Positions 24,476 through 33,624 of a stretch of DNA of 64,000 bases are shown here, one piece after another. The notes beneath the pieces are model-generated. The model was not told the origin of the DNA. It did no database searches and was given only the letters and a program-made list of their open reading frames with translations. The DNA is taken from positions 1 to 64,000 of the forward strand of contig NZ_JAAHBP010000008.1 of the NCBI RefSeq assembly GCF_023184515.1, read 5' to 3'. How positions within the stretch are numbered: position 1 is the first letter of the stretch; every line of letters starts with the position of its first letter. The position numbers were made by a program, and so were the translations under genes. This stretch comes from Streptomyces sp. D2-8. Lineage in GTDB: Bacteria; Actinomycetota; Actinomycetes; Streptomycetales; Streptomycetaceae.

Positions 24476-25030
24476 TCACTCCCCGGAGAGCAGCGCGACG
24501 GGGTCGAGGGTCTCGTCGCCCTTCGACCAGTTGCAGGGGCACAGCTCGTCCGTCTGGAGCGCGTCCAGGACCCGGAGGACCTCCTTCGGGTTACGGCCGA
24601 CCGAGCCCGCGGTCACCATCGAGAACTGGATCTCGTTGTTCTGGTCCACGATGAACACCGCGCGCTTGGCGAAGCCGTCCTCGCCCTCGATGCCGAGGTC
24701 GCGCATCAGCTCGTGCTTGGAGTCGGCCATCATCGGGAACGGCAGGTCACGCAGGTCCTCGTGGTCCTTGCGCCAGGCGTGGTGGACGAACTCGGAGTCA
24801 CCGGAGAAGCCGAGGACCTGAGCGTCGCGGTCCGCGAACTCCTCGTTCAGCTTGCCGAAGGCGGCGATCTCGGTCGGGCACACGAAGGTGAAGTCCTTGG
24901 GCCAGGCGAAGATGACCTTCCACTGACCCTCGTAGGTCTTGTGGTTGATCTGCTCGAACTCCGCGCCCTTCTCCAGCGAGACGCAGGCGGTCAGGTCGAA
25001 CTCGGGGAACTTGTCACCGACGGTGAGCAC
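24476..25030 (-). CDS. ahpC: Peroxiredoxin AhpC
   Basis: This 184-residue two-Cys peroxiredoxin starts at GTG 25030, placed by AAGGAGA just upstream and by the usual N-terminus (LTVGDKFPEFDLTAC); the open frame continues to 25078 without a better start. The peroxidatic Cys is in KDFTFVCPTEIAAFGKLNEE, and the resolving Cys is in TDELCPCNWSKGDETLDP. It removes hydrogen peroxide and organic peroxides with AhpD as partner. It is divergent from oxyR across a 133-base control region. Confidence 0.97.
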   Translation of the reverse strand: MLTVGDKFPEFDLTACVSLEKGAEFEQINHKTYEGQWKVIFAWPKDFTFVCPTEIAAFGKLNEEFADRDAQVLGFSGDSEFVHHAWRKDHEDLRDLPFPMMADSKHELMRDLGIEGEDGFAKRAVFIVDQNNEIQFSMVTAGSVGRNPKEVLRVLDALQTDELCPCNWSKGDETLDPVALLSGE

Positions 25031-25163
25031 ACACTCTCCTTGCAGCGAAGAAACTCCCGGATTGCGGGCGTTTCCCATGGGTTGGACTGTGTTGATGTTG
25101 GCACAGGCTCGATTGATTACGGAAATAGCTACACTCGGTCGAGTTGATCGGAGGTAGTTATTA
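25031..25163. promoter_or_regulatory. Divergent ahpC/oxyR control region with OxyR-type inverted repeat
   Basis: AATAGCTAC (25124-25132) and GTAGTTATT (25154-25162) form an inverted repeat with one mismatch and a 21-base spacer, in an AT-rich island unusual for this genome. LysR-type regulators bind such sites. The right arm lies directly before the oxyR start at 25164, so OxyR bound here would block its own gene and activate ahpC. The GGAGG at 25150-25154 is the oxyR binding site. Confidence 0.6.
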
Positions 25164-26114
25164 GTGACTGTCGGTAATAAGCGCAGGCAGCCCAGCCTCG
25201 CCCAGCTCCGTGCCTTCGCGGCGGTGGCCGAGCACCTTCATTTCCGGGACGCGGCCGCGGCGATCGGCATGAGCCAGCCCGCCCTCTCGGGCGCCGTGTC
25301 GGCCCTGGAGGAGACACTCGGAGTGACGCTCCTCGAGCGTACGACGCGCAAAGTGCTGCTCTCACCCGAGGGCGAGCGGATCGCCGCACGGGCCAAGGCG
25401 GTGCTGGGGGAGGTGGGGGCGCTCATGGAGGAGGCCGACGCGGCCCGGGCGCCCTTCACCGGGGTGCTGCGGCTCGGGGTGATCCCGACGGTCGCGCCCT
25501 ATCTGCTCCCGACGGTCCTGCGGCTCGTCCACGAGCGGTATCCGCACCTCGACCTCCAGGTGCACGAGGAGCAGACCGCCAGCCTGCTCGACGGCCTCGC
25601 CGGCGGCCGGCTCGACCTCTTGCTGCTCGCCGTGCCCCTGGGTGTACCGGGCGTCGCCGAACTGCCCCTGTTCGACGAGGACTTCGTGCTCGTCACTCCG
25701 CTCGACCACTGGCTCGGCGGGCGGGAGGGCATCGCGCGTGAGGCGCTGCGCGAGCTGAATCTGCTGCTGCTGGACGAGGGGCACTGTCTGCGCGACCAGG
25801 CCCTCGACATCTGCCGGGAGGCCGGCCGCGACGACGTGCCCGTCACCACGACCGCCGCGGGCCTGTCCACGCTGGTGCAGCTCGTCGCGGGCGGGCTCGG
25901 CGTCACACTGCTGCCGCGCACCGCCCTCAAGGTCGAGACCTCCCGCAGCAACCAGCTCCTCACCGGGTACTTCGCCGACCCGGCCCCCACCCGCCGGGTC
26001 GCGCTGGCGATGCGGACGGGGGCCGCGCGCGGCGCGGAGTACGAGCAACTGGCGGCCGCCCTGCGGCAGGCGCTGCGGCCGCTGCCCGTACGGGTGCTGG
26101 AGCGGGACGCCTGA
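25164..26114 (+). CDS. oxyR: Peroxide-sensing LysR-type regulator OxyR
   Basis: This 316-residue protein starts at GTG 25164 behind GGAGG. The N-terminal helix-turn-helix reads LAQLRAFAAVAEHLHFRDAA, then GMSQPALSGAVSALEETLGV. The effector domain holds LLLLDEGHCLRDQALDICRE, with the two Cys in the spacing expected for an OxyR disulfide switch (G-H-C ... D-I-C). It should activate ahpCD on peroxide stress. It is divergent from ahpC and convergent with the ABC permease gene, separated by a terminator. Confidence 0.95.
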   Translation: MTVGNKRRQPSLAQLRAFAAVAEHLHFRDAAAAIGMSQPALSGAVSALEETLGVTLLERTTRKVLLSPEGERIAARAKAVLGEVGALMEEADAARAPFTGVLRLGVIPTVAPYLLPTVLRLVHERYPHLDLQVHEEQTASLLDGLAGGRLDLLLLAVPLGVPGVAELPLFDEDFVLVTPLDHWLGGREGIAREALRELNLLLLDEGHCLRDQALDICREAGRDDVPVTTTAAGLSTLVQLVAGGLGVTLLPRTALKVETSRSNQLLTGYFADPAPTRRVALAMRTGAARGAEYEQLAAALRQALRPLPVRVLERDA

Positions 26115-26130
26115 CGACCCGTACGGGCAG
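26082..26130. terminator. Inverted repeat overlapping the oxyR stop
   Basis: CTGCCCGTACGGGT (26082-26095) and ACCCGTACGGGCAG (26117-26130) are perfect 14-base complements around the oxyR stop codon, between convergent genes. Each arm also contains the palindrome CCCGTACGGG. Confidence 0.75.
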
Positions 26131-26139
26131 TGCCCGCCG

Positions 26140-28482
26140 TTACTCGGTGCGCAGCCCGTCGGGCCGCATCAGCCTCAGCAGCGGAGGCAGGCTCAGCAGC
26201 GTCACCACGAGGACGACACCGGCGCCGATGCCGGTCATCGACAGCACGCTCGGCCAGTCCACCCGGACCGCGGTGTTGGTCATCCGCAGCAGGACCGCGC
26301 CCAGGGCGATGCCCACCGTCGCGGCGAGCAGCAGGCCGAGACCGATCGGGATCGCCGTCTGCCACAGCACCGACAGGCTGAGGGTGCGGCGCCTGGTGCC
26401 GAAGGCGACCAGGGACGACAGCAGCTTGCGGCGTTCGCGCAGCTGCTCCAGCTGTGAGACGAGCAGGCTCGCCCCGATCAGCGCCAGCACGCAGGCGGAG
26501 CCGACGGACAGGCCCGTGCGGATGGTGGCGTAGCGGTCGTTGCTCTCGATGCTGTGCCAGGTCATGGGCTGGACCGCCGGGTCGATTCGCGCGGCCGTGT
26601 TGCGTGCGTGTTCGTAGGCGTCCGGCACCGAGAGGTCCAGGCTCAGGAAGAGCCGCGCCGAGGTGAACGCCGCCAGCTTCCCGGGCAGCGCGCCGGGCGT
26701 GACCAGGATGCCGCCGCGCTCGTACCCGGTGGGGTCCTCACGGGACTGGACCTGGCGGATGTCCCGCGGCACGGTCCAGGAGACCGGGCGCTCGCCCGAG
26801 CGTGTGGTGTCGCCGTCAGGTTCGGGCGTCCACAGGGTCGTGCCGGGCTCGGCCAGGTGGTCGCTCGCGCTGTCGTACTCCGAGCCCTTGGCCGCGAAGA
26901 CGTCCCCGTCGCGGCAGGAGGGGAGCGTGGCCACCTCCCGCAGTGACGCGCAGTCGGCCAGGGTGATCTGGACGGAGGAGTCCTCGTCGCCCCGGTCGAA
27001 GAGATAGACGTCGGACAGGGCGGTGACCTTGCGCACGCCCTCGGTCTCGCGGTACTTGCCGATGATGGCCGAGGGGTCGGAGCCGTCCGGCGCGTCCACG
27101 CTCATCTGGGCCCGGGAGACGTCGTAGTGCGACGCCCGGGTGTAGTTGCCGTCCACCCCGGCGAACAGCATCTGCAGGGCGATCGCCCCGGCCACCGCCA
27201 CCGCGATGCCGTTGACCATGCGGGCCGCCGCACCACTGCTCAACTGAAGTCGCCGGACGGCCAGTTGCCAGGCGACTCCGCCCGAGCCGAGGCGGGCCAC
27301 GACCGTCTCCACCACCCAGGGGAGCAGTGCCGTGACGCCGACCAGCAGGAGCATCACGCCGCCGACGACGAGGTACTGGTTGAAGGTCCCGCCGTCGTTG
27401 CCCTGCCCGATCATCGGGTAGAGCAGTGCGATTCCGCCCAGCGGCAGCAGCAGCCGCCACCACAGCCGGCGCCGGGAGGGCTTGGCCGTGCGCACCACGC
27501 CGAGCGGCTCGATGACCACCCCGCGCAGGGCGAGGATCGTCACCAGGACCGCCGCCGCCGGCACCGCCAGCGCGACCAGCACGGCCAGCACGGGGGAGGG
27601 GTTCAGATAGCTCGGGAACACGCTGACGTGGAACACCTCGGCGGAGGCCGCCAGTTCGCGTCCGAGCAGGAAGAACCCGGTGCCGAGGACGAGCCCCAGC
27701 ACCGAACCCGCGAGCGCTTCGCCGGCGGCGATCCGCCGGGTCATCCGGCTGTCGGAGCCGACCAGTCGCAGTGCCGCCAGCCTGCGGTCACGCCGCTCGC
27801 CGCCGAACCGTACGGCCGCGGCGATGAACACGGCGACCGGCATCAGCAGCACCACGAAGACGACCAGGACCAGCAGGAGCAGCACCGGGTCCCAGGCGTC
27901 GGACGACCCCAGGTCGTCGTTGCCGAAGCTGTCGATCCGGGCGCCGCTCGCGGGGCCCTCCAGCACCTTCTCCAGCCCCTTGCCGCCCGCGAAGTAGGCG
28001 AGTTCCTGCGAGCCGACGAGCCCCTGCTCGCCGATGGTGCCGGCGATGCGGTAGTCCAGCCGCTCCCGCAGCAGCTTGCCGTCGTCGGAGGCGAGCAGCT
28101 CCTTCAGCGCGGGGGAGACGACCATCTCGCCCGCCGCCGGGAACGCGGCGACCCCCGGCGGCAGCGGGGCCCGCGGGCCCTCCGGCTCCAGCAGCCTGCC
28201 GCGCACGTCCAGGTCCCGGAACGTGGTGTCCGCGTCCACGACCATCAGCGTGTCGTCGGCCTTCGGTATCTTCTGCTGGCTGAACGTGTGGTCGCTGCGC
28301 GCCTCCTCGCGCCGGTCCCGTTCCGCCAGCGCGTTCGGGATGGCGGTGGTGAGCAGCAGCAGCGCCACCCCGAGCCCGACGCCGACGGCCGTGAGCAGCG
28401 ACCGTGTCCACCCCTCGCGCCCCCCGGCGAGGGCGAACCGGGCCCCCATGGCGAGGTCCCGGCTCCACTGCCTGACGCTCAT
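26140..28482 (-). CDS. ABC exporter permease, FtsX/MacB-like
   Basis: This 780-residue membrane protein starts with a helix (TRSLLTAVGVGLGVALLLLT). A large extracytoplasmic loop (about 50-190) precedes a first FtsX-like block of three helices (VLLLLVLVVFVVLLMPVAVF and following). Further helices lie near 330-430, a second loop about 450-640, and a final FtsX block (CVLALIGASLLVSQLEQLRE, IPIGLGLLLAATVGIALGAV). Such proteins move lipids, peptides or antibiotics or drive cell-wall signalling. It overlaps the ATPase gene by 4 bases; with PadR they form one operon. Confidence 0.9.
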   Translation of the reverse strand: MSVRQWSRDLAMGARFALAGGREGWTRSLLTAVGVGLGVALLLLTTAIPNALAERDRREEARSDHTFSQQKIPKADDTLMVVDADTTFRDLDVRGRLLEPEGPRAPLPPGVAAFPAAGEMVVSPALKELLASDDGKLLRERLDYRIAGTIGEQGLVGSQELAYFAGGKGLEKVLEGPASGARIDSFGNDDLGSSDAWDPVLLLLVLVVFVVLLMPVAVFIAAAVRFGGERRDRRLAALRLVGSDSRMTRRIAAGEALAGSVLGLVLGTGFFLLGRELAASAEVFHVSVFPSYLNPSPVLAVLVALAVPAAAVLVTILALRGVVIEPLGVVRTAKPSRRRLWWRLLLPLGGIALLYPMIGQGNDGGTFNQYLVVGGVMLLLVGVTALLPWVVETVVARLGSGGVAWQLAVRRLQLSSGAAARMVNGIAVAVAGAIALQMLFAGVDGNYTRASHYDVSRAQMSVDAPDGSDPSAIIGKYRETEGVRKVTALSDVYLFDRGDEDSSVQITLADCASLREVATLPSCRDGDVFAAKGSEYDSASDHLAEPGTTLWTPEPDGDTTRSGERPVSWTVPRDIRQVQSREDPTGYERGGILVTPGALPGKLAAFTSARLFLSLDLSVPDAYEHARNTAARIDPAVQPMTWHSIESNDRYATIRTGLSVGSACVLALIGASLLVSQLEQLRERRKLLSSLVAFGTRRRTLSLSVLWQTAIPIGLGLLLAATVGIALGAVLLRMTNTAVRVDWPSVLSMTGIGAGVVLVVTLLSLPPLLRLMRPDGLRTE

Positions 28483-29168
28483 ACGACGCGCTCCATGTCA
28501 CGGGACTTGCCGTCCCGTACGACGATCTCGCGGTCGGAGTACGCGGCCACCCGCGCCTCGTGCGTGACGAGTACGACGGCCGCGTTGGCGGACCGGGCGG
28601 CGTCGGTGAGCAGTTCCATCACGCGCTCGCCGTTGAACGAGTCGAGCGCGCCGGTCGGTTCGTCGGCGAAGACCACCCGGGGGTTCGTCACCAGCGAGCG
28701 GGCGACGGCGACCCGCTGCCCCTGGCCGCCGGAGACCTCGCCGGGCCGCTTCTTGCGGAGGTCGTCGACCTCCAGCCGCTCCATCCACGCCAGCGCGGTC
28801 TTCTCGGCCGCCTTGCGCGACGACCCGCTCAGCCGCAGCGGCAGGGCGACGTTCTCCACGCAGGTGAGTTCCGGCACGAGCTGACCGAACTGGAACACGA
28901 ACCCGAACTCCGAGCGCCGCAGCGCACTGCGCTCGGCGTCGCTCATCGCGGTCACCTCGCGCCCGTTGTACGTGATCGAGCCCGAGTCGGGCATGACGAT
29001 CCCGGCGAGACAGTGCAGCAGCGTCGACTTGCCCGACCCGGAGGGGCCCATCACGGCGACGACCTCGCCCGGGTGGATGGAGAACGCGGCGCCGTCGAGC
29101 GCGGTCGTCGGCCCGTACGCCTTGCGCAGGTCCTGGGCGGTGAGGAGGGAACCAGCGGGAATCGTCAT
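28479..29168 (-). CDS. ABC transporter ATP-binding protein (LolD/MacB type)
   Basis: This 229-residue ATPase has Walker A GPSGSGKSTLLHCLAG, Q-loop region EFGFVFQFGQLVPELTCVEN, signature VSGGQGQRVAVARSL, Walker B RVVFADEPTGALDSFNG and the switch His in VVLVTHEARVAAY. This arrangement is that of exporters pairing with FtsX-like permeases. Its start overlaps the padR stop by 4 bases and its stop overlaps the permease start by 4 bases, so all three are translated together. Confidence 0.95.
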   Translation of the reverse strand: MTIPAGSLLTAQDLRKAYGPTTALDGAAFSIHPGEVVAVMGPSGSGKSTLLHCLAGIVMPDSGSITYNGREVTAMSDAERSALRRSEFGFVFQFGQLVPELTCVENVALPLRLSGSSRKAAEKTALAWMERLEVDDLRKKRPGEVSGGQGQRVAVARSLVTNPRVVFADEPTGALDSFNGERVMELLTDAARSANAAVVLVTHEARVAAYSDREIVVRDGKSRDMERVV

Positions 29169-29689
29169 GGGGTCACCGCCTCACGGAGCTTGTCCAGACG
29201 TGCCGCGGTCAGCTCCAGCCAGCGCAGGTCCGCCTCCAGGTGGAACAGCGCGTGGTCGCAGATGAGCTGGTCGGCCAGATCGCCCTTGCGCTTGCGGTCG
29301 GTGAGGATCCGCATGCTGCGCAGGTGCTCCGAGCGCTGGGTGTCGAGGATGTCACCGGCGTCGCGGTGGGTGAGCAGCGCCAGGACGACCTTGGTGTAGA
29401 GGGTCGACTGGAGGTAGGGCTCCGGCTTCTCGGGCGTGGCGAGCCAGCGCGCGACGTCGGTGATGCCGGCCTCGGTGATCGCGTACCGCTTGCGTTCGGG
29501 ACCACCGCCCGCCTCGATGCCGTCGACCTCGACGAGCCCGTTCTTCAGCAGACGGGACATCGTCGAGTAGACCTGGCCGTAGTGGAGCGGCCGGTCGTGA
29601 CCGAACTTCTCGTCGAAGGCCCGCTTCAGGTCGTAACCGTGGCGCGGGCCGGACTCCAGGAGTCCCAGGAGTGTGTGACCGATGGACAT
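29165..29689 (-). CDS. PadR-family transcriptional regulator
   Basis: This 174-residue PadR protein has the winged helix at residues 1-85 (LGLLESGPRHGYDLKRAFDE, HYGQVYSTMSRLLKNGLVEV, ERKRYAITEAG) and a helical dimerisation domain after residue 110 (LRSMRILTDRKRKGDLADQL). As first gene of the ABC operon it most likely represses the operon until a transported or toxic compound appears. Candidate operators lie directly upstream. Confidence 0.93.
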   Translation of the reverse strand: MSIGHTLLGLLESGPRHGYDLKRAFDEKFGHDRPLHYGQVYSTMSRLLKNGLVEVDGIEAGGGPERKRYAITEAGITDVARWLATPEKPEPYLQSTLYTKVVLALLTHRDAGDILDTQRSEHLRSMRILTDRKRKGDLADQLICDHALFHLEADLRWLELTAARLDKLREAVTP

Positions 29690-29704
29690 GGTCAGGACTG
29701 TACA

Positions 29705-29735
29705 CGGGGTGTATACGCGGCATGTATACGTCGAG
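29705..29735 (-). promoter_or_regulatory. Candidate PadR operator: two GTATAC palindromes
   Basis: GTATAC occurs at 29711-29716 and 29724-29729, 13 bases apart, in the 20-45 bases upstream of the padR start. AT-containing TGTATA elements of this kind are typical PadR targets and could also form the promoter -10 region. Confidence 0.5.
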
Positions 29736-29817
29736 TGTGTAGATCATGGCGGGCGGTACGGCCGTGCAGGTCGGGACGTGTTGTCACGGTTCCGCAACAG
29801 CCGTGAAGCCCGTTCGT

Positions 29818-30087
29818 TCAGGCGGGCGGCGGTCCAGGGGCGGAACCCCCGGAAGACCCCGGCGGGCGCCCCCGCCGGGGCAGCGGCCCGGTCTCCCGCG
29901 GCAGCCGCCCCGTCTCCGCCAGCGCCTTGCGCAGCAGGAACTCGATCTGTGCGTTGGCCGACCGCAGCTCGTCCCCGGCCCACCGTGCGAGCGCCTCGTA
30001 CACCGCCGGGTCCAGCCGCAGCAGCACCTGTTTGCGCTGCTGCTGCGGCCGGCGCTGCGGGCCCGGACCTTCGTCAGGGACCGTCAC
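29818..30087 (-). CDS. Ribbon-helix-helix protein
   Basis: This 89-residue protein has an Arc/CopG-type core at residues 18-60 (RKQVLLRLDPAVYEALARWA, then DELRSANAQIEFLLRKALAE). The C-terminal 30 residues are Pro/Gly-rich. GTG 30087 overlaps the stop of the SPFH gene by 4 bases, so the two are coupled. In related Streptomyces loci the same pair occurs together; I infer that the RHH protein regulates the operon, perhaps through the palindrome at 31070-31083. Confidence 0.85.
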   Translation of the reverse strand: MTVPDEGPGPQRRPQQQRKQVLLRLDPAVYEALARWAGDELRSANAQIEFLLRKALAETGRLPRETGPLPRRGRPPGSSGGSAPGPPPA

Positions 30088-31016
30088 TGGTAGAGGGACC
30101 CGGTGTTGAGGACCGGCTGCGCGGCCCGGTCACCGCACAGCACCACCATCAGGTTGGAGACCATCGCCGCCTTCCGCTCGGAGTCCAGCTCCACGATGTC
30201 CCGCTCGGTGATGCGGGCGATCGCGGCCTCCACCATGCCCACCGCGCCGTCCACGATCTGGCGCCGCGCCGCGACCACCGCTCCGGCCTGCTGCCGCTGG
30301 AGCATCGCCGAGGCGATCTCGGGGGCGTACGCGAGGTGCGTGAAGCGGGACTCGATGATCTGCACCCCGGCCGCCTCCACGCGCGCGTGCAGTTCGACGG
30401 CGAGCTTCTCGGTGATCTCCTCGGCGTTGCCGCGCAGCGAGAGGCCGTCCTCCTCGTGGGCGTCATAGGGGTACTCGATGGCGATGTGCCGCACGGCGGC
30501 CTCGGTCTGGGTGGAGACGAACTCGATGTAGTCGTCGACCTCGAACGTGGCCTGGGCGGTGTCCTCGACGCGCCAGACGACGACCGCGGCGAGTTCGATG
30601 GGGTTGCCGTAGGCGTCGTTGACCTTCAGGACGGCGGTCTCGTGGTTGCGGACACGCGTTGAGATCTTCGTGCGCGAGGTGAAGGGGTTCACCCAGCGCA
30701 GGCCGTCCTGCCGGATCGTGCCGCGGTACCGGCCGAAGAGCTGGACGACCCGGGCCTCGCCCGGCGCCACCATGTTCAGCCCGCACATGGCGAGGAACGC
30801 CGCGAGCGCGACCAGGATGCCGCCGATGATCAGCCCGGCCTTCGCGCCGCCGTCCACCGAGGTGGCGACCGCGATCAGCCCTGCGCCGGCCAGCAGCCCG
30901 AGCAGCCCGAGCAGCAGGGCGAGCCCGCCGCCGATGCTGTGTGCGGTGAACTCCCGCACGCGGGGCGCCGGCATCTCGGGTACGTCGGCGGTGACCTGGG
31001 AGTCGTGTGTGGACAT
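30084..31016 (-). CDS. SPFH/Band 7 membrane protein (slipin-like)
   Basis: This 310-residue protein starts at ATG 31016 behind GGGGGAT; an ATG 30 bases earlier is possible. Two hydrophobic segments (GGGLALLLGLLGLLAGAGLI and AGLIIGGILVALAAFLAMCG) anchor it. Then come the SPFH pieces NMVAPGEARVVQLFGRYRGT, VNPFTSRTKISTRVRNHETA and FTHLAYAPEIASAMLQRQQA, and a C-terminal coiled helix. Such proteins build membrane microdomains. It is first in a two-gene operon with the RHH gene. Confidence 0.92.
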   Translation of the reverse strand: MSTHDSQVTADVPEMPAPRVREFTAHSIGGGLALLLGLLGLLAGAGLIAVATSVDGGAKAGLIIGGILVALAAFLAMCGLNMVAPGEARVVQLFGRYRGTIRQDGLRWVNPFTSRTKISTRVRNHETAVLKVNDAYGNPIELAAVVVWRVEDTAQATFEVDDYIEFVSTQTEAAVRHIAIEYPYDAHEEDGLSLRGNAEEITEKLAVELHARVEAAGVQIIESRFTHLAYAPEIASAMLQRQQAGAVVAARRQIVDGAVGMVEAAIARITERDIVELDSERKAAMVSNLMVVLCGDRAAQPVLNTGSLYQ

Positions 31017-31069
31017 GGGTGATCCCCCGTTCCTCTGAGAAGCCATTCCTGCATAGCTTCTGTCTATCT

Positions 31070-31083
31070 AAGTGATATCACTT
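31070..31083. promoter_or_regulatory. Perfect 14-base palindrome upstream of the SPFH-RHH operon
   Basis: AAGTGATATCACTT is a perfect palindrome 54 bases before the SPFH start, in AT-rich sequence. Ribbon-helix-helix dimers bind such short symmetric sites, and the operon itself encodes one, suggesting self-control. Confidence 0.65.
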
Positions 31084-31276
31084 TATCGCGCCATGGCAAC
31101 CCTTCGCGTGTCTCGTACGTCGGTTCCGTTGGGATGGGTGCTGATTGTCACGTCCGCAAAGGGCCGGATCGGCAGCCCTATCTCTTATCTCCCGGTGTTA
31201 GCTTTCTGAGCTGACCTGAGCGGCGAACCTGTGTGACGCGTGAGCACACATGAACGAAGCGGAGCGGATCGGACCC

Positions 31277-33565
31277 ATGGGACGAGCGGAAGAGAGACGC
31301 GCCCGACAGCGCGGTGGGCGCCGGGCGGCACCCAAGAGCCGCCGTTCGTCGGCCGCGGCCGGGAAGAGCGGCATACGCAGGCTCTTCACCTGGAAGAAGA
31401 TCGTCGGAACCTTCCTCGGCCTGTGCCTGCTGGGCATGGGCGCCTTCATCGTGCTGTACATGGTGATCGACATCCCGAAGGGGAACGCCGACGCCAAGTT
31501 GCAGAGCAACGTCTACAAGTACGGCGACGGCGCGATCATGGCCCGCGACGGCAAGGTCAACCGCGAGGTCGTCGACCTGTCCCGGGTCCCCAAGGGCGTG
31601 CGGCTCAGCTTCGTCGCCGCCGAGAACAAGACCTTCTACAAGGACGCCGGCGTCGACCTCAAGGGCACCGCCCGAGGCGTGTTCAACACGCTGTCCGGCC
31701 GGGGCGCGCAGGGCGGTTCGACGATCACCCAGCAGTACGTCAAGAACTACTACCTGACGCAGGAACAGACCGTCTCGCGCAAGCTGAAGGAACTGGTCAT
31801 CTCGCTGAAGCTGGACCGGGAGAAGTCCAAGGACTACATCCTCGCCGGCTACATCAACACCAGCTACTACGGCCGCAACGCCTACGGCATCCAGGCCGCC
31901 GCCCAGGCCTACTACCGCACCGACGCCGAGAAGCTCACCGTCGCGCAGGGCGCCTACCTCGCCGCGCTGCTCCAGGCCCCCAGCCAGTACGACTGGGCCG
32001 TCGCCTCCGAGGGCGGTAAGAAGCTGGTGAAGGCGCGCTGGAACTACGTCCTGGACAACATGGTCGACGAGGGCTGGCTGAGCCAGTCGGAGCGATCGGG
32101 CATGACGTTCCCGGTGCCGAAGGAGCCCAAGCCCGCCCCCGGCATGGAGGGCCAGAAGGGCTACCTGGTCAACGCGGCCAACGCGGCACTGGAGAAGCAG
32201 CTCGTCGCCGAGGGCACCGCCGACAGCGCCAAGGAAGCCGAGGCGATGGTCAACGCCGGCGGCTGGACCCTCACGCTCAACATCGACAAGAAGAAGCAGG
32301 CGGCGCTGGAGAAGTCCGTCCAGCAGCAGCTCAACAGCAAGCTCGACCCCGACAAGCGCAAGGTCGACGGAGACGTCCAGGCCGGTGCGGCGTCCGTGAA
32401 CCCGAAGACCGGCGCCGTGGTCGCGATGTACGGCGGCGAGGACTACTTCAAGCACTACATGAACAACGCCACCCGCTCCGACTACCAGCCGGCCTCCACC
32501 TTCAAGCCGGTCATCCTGGCCGCGGCCCTGGAGGAGCAGGCGAAGACGCAGAGCGGCAAGCCGATCACCGCGAGCACGGTCTACGACGGCACGAGTAAGC
32601 GCCAGGTCGTGGAGAACGGCACCAAGGTCGGCTTCGCCCCCGAGAACGAGGACGACAAGAACTACGGCCCGATCTCCGTCCAGACGGCGATGAACAAGTC
32701 CGTCAACTCCGTCTTCGCGCAGATGGGCGTCGACGTCGGCATGTCCGAGGTGGTGAAGGTCGCCGGCAAGCTCGGCATGGACACCGAGAACATGGAGGCC
32801 GTGCCCGCGCAGACCCTGGGCAGCATGGGCGCGAGCCCTCTGCAGATGGCCGGTGTCTACGCGACCCTCGACAACCACGGCAAGAAGGTCACCCCGGCCC
32901 TCGTGAAGTCGGCGGAGCACCTGAACCGGACGGTCACCATGCCCGACCCGGTGGGCGACCAGGTCATCAGCCGTGAGGCCGCCGACTCGGTCACCTCGGT
33001 GCTGACCGGCGTGGTCGACGACGGCACCGCCCAGGCGTCCGTGCGCAACAACCCTGCCCGCGACGGCCAGCAGGTCGCGGGCAAGACGGGTACGTCCGAC
33101 AACAACAAGTCGGCCTGGTTCACCGGCTACACGCCCGAACTGGTCACCTCGGTGGGCCTGTTCGGCGAGGACGCCAAGACCCACGCCCAGGTGCCGATGT
33201 ACAAGGCGGGCGGCGAGCCCCGGGTCAACGGCGGCGGGTTCCCGGCGCAGATCTGGGCGGCGTACACCTTCGGTGTGATGGGTGACGTCAGCAAGTTCGA
33301 CCTGGACACCCAGCAGGGCGCGGCCGTCCAGCCGACCTGGACGCCGACGCCCACGCAGGAGCCGACCAAGGAGCCGACGCAGGAGCCGACGACCGAGGAG
33401 CCGTCGTCCTCCCCGCCGCCGACGACCGAGGAGCCGTCGACGTCCCCGCCGCCGAGCCCGTCGACGACACCGCCCACCATCACCCCGCCCACGACCCCGC
33501 AGACGACACCGCCGGGCGACGGCGGTGACCCGTTCGAACCGGTCAAGCCGGGCGACGACCAGTAG
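31277..33565 (+). CDS. Class A penicillin-binding protein (bifunctional)
   Basis: This 762-residue protein is taken from ATG 31277 (MGRAEERRARQ, a usual start for this group); ATG 31250 is the alternative. A basic tail precedes one membrane helix (VGTFLGLCLLGMGAFIVLYM). The glycosyltransferase domain has AAENKTFYKDAGVDLKG and GGSTITQQYVKNYYL. The transpeptidase has PASTFKPV (SxxK), NKSVNSVF (SxN) and AGKTGTSDNNKSAWFTGYTP (KTG). The last 80 residues are a Pro/Thr/Glu repeat tail. It polymerises and crosslinks peptidoglycan outside the membrane. It converges with the SpoIIE-type gene. Confidence 0.95.
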   Translation: MGRAEERRARQRGGRRAAPKSRRSSAAAGKSGIRRLFTWKKIVGTFLGLCLLGMGAFIVLYMVIDIPKGNADAKLQSNVYKYGDGAIMARDGKVNREVVDLSRVPKGVRLSFVAAENKTFYKDAGVDLKGTARGVFNTLSGRGAQGGSTITQQYVKNYYLTQEQTVSRKLKELVISLKLDREKSKDYILAGYINTSYYGRNAYGIQAAAQAYYRTDAEKLTVAQGAYLAALLQAPSQYDWAVASEGGKKLVKARWNYVLDNMVDEGWLSQSERSGMTFPVPKEPKPAPGMEGQKGYLVNAANAALEKQLVAEGTADSAKEAEAMVNAGGWTLTLNIDKKKQAALEKSVQQQLNSKLDPDKRKVDGDVQAGAASVNPKTGAVVAMYGGEDYFKHYMNNATRSDYQPASTFKPVILAAALEEQAKTQSGKPITASTVYDGTSKRQVVENGTKVGFAPENEDDKNYGPISVQTAMNKSVNSVFAQMGVDVGMSEVVKVAGKLGMDTENMEAVPAQTLGSMGASPLQMAGVYATLDNHGKKVTPALVKSAEHLNRTVTMPDPVGDQVISREAADSVTSVLTGVVDDGTAQASVRNNPARDGQQVAGKTGTSDNNKSAWFTGYTPELVTSVGLFGEDAKTHAQVPMYKAGGEPRVNGGGFPAQIWAAYTFGVMGDVSKFDLDTQQGAAVQPTWTPTPTQEPTKEPTQEPTTEEPSSSPPPTTEEPSTSPPPSPSTTPPTITPPTTPQTTPPGDGGDPFEPVKPGDDQ

Positions 33566-33573
33566 GAGCGCGA

Positions 33574-33603
33574 AAGGGCGCCCGGTCAACACCGGGCGCC
33601 CTT
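33574..33603. terminator. Terminator between the PBP and SpoIIE-type genes
   Basis: AAGGGCGCCCGGT and ACCGGGCGCCCTT pair over 13 bases with a CAAC loop between convergent genes. Confidence 0.88.
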
Positions 33604-33624
33604 CGGCTTGTCCGTACGGCTCCG

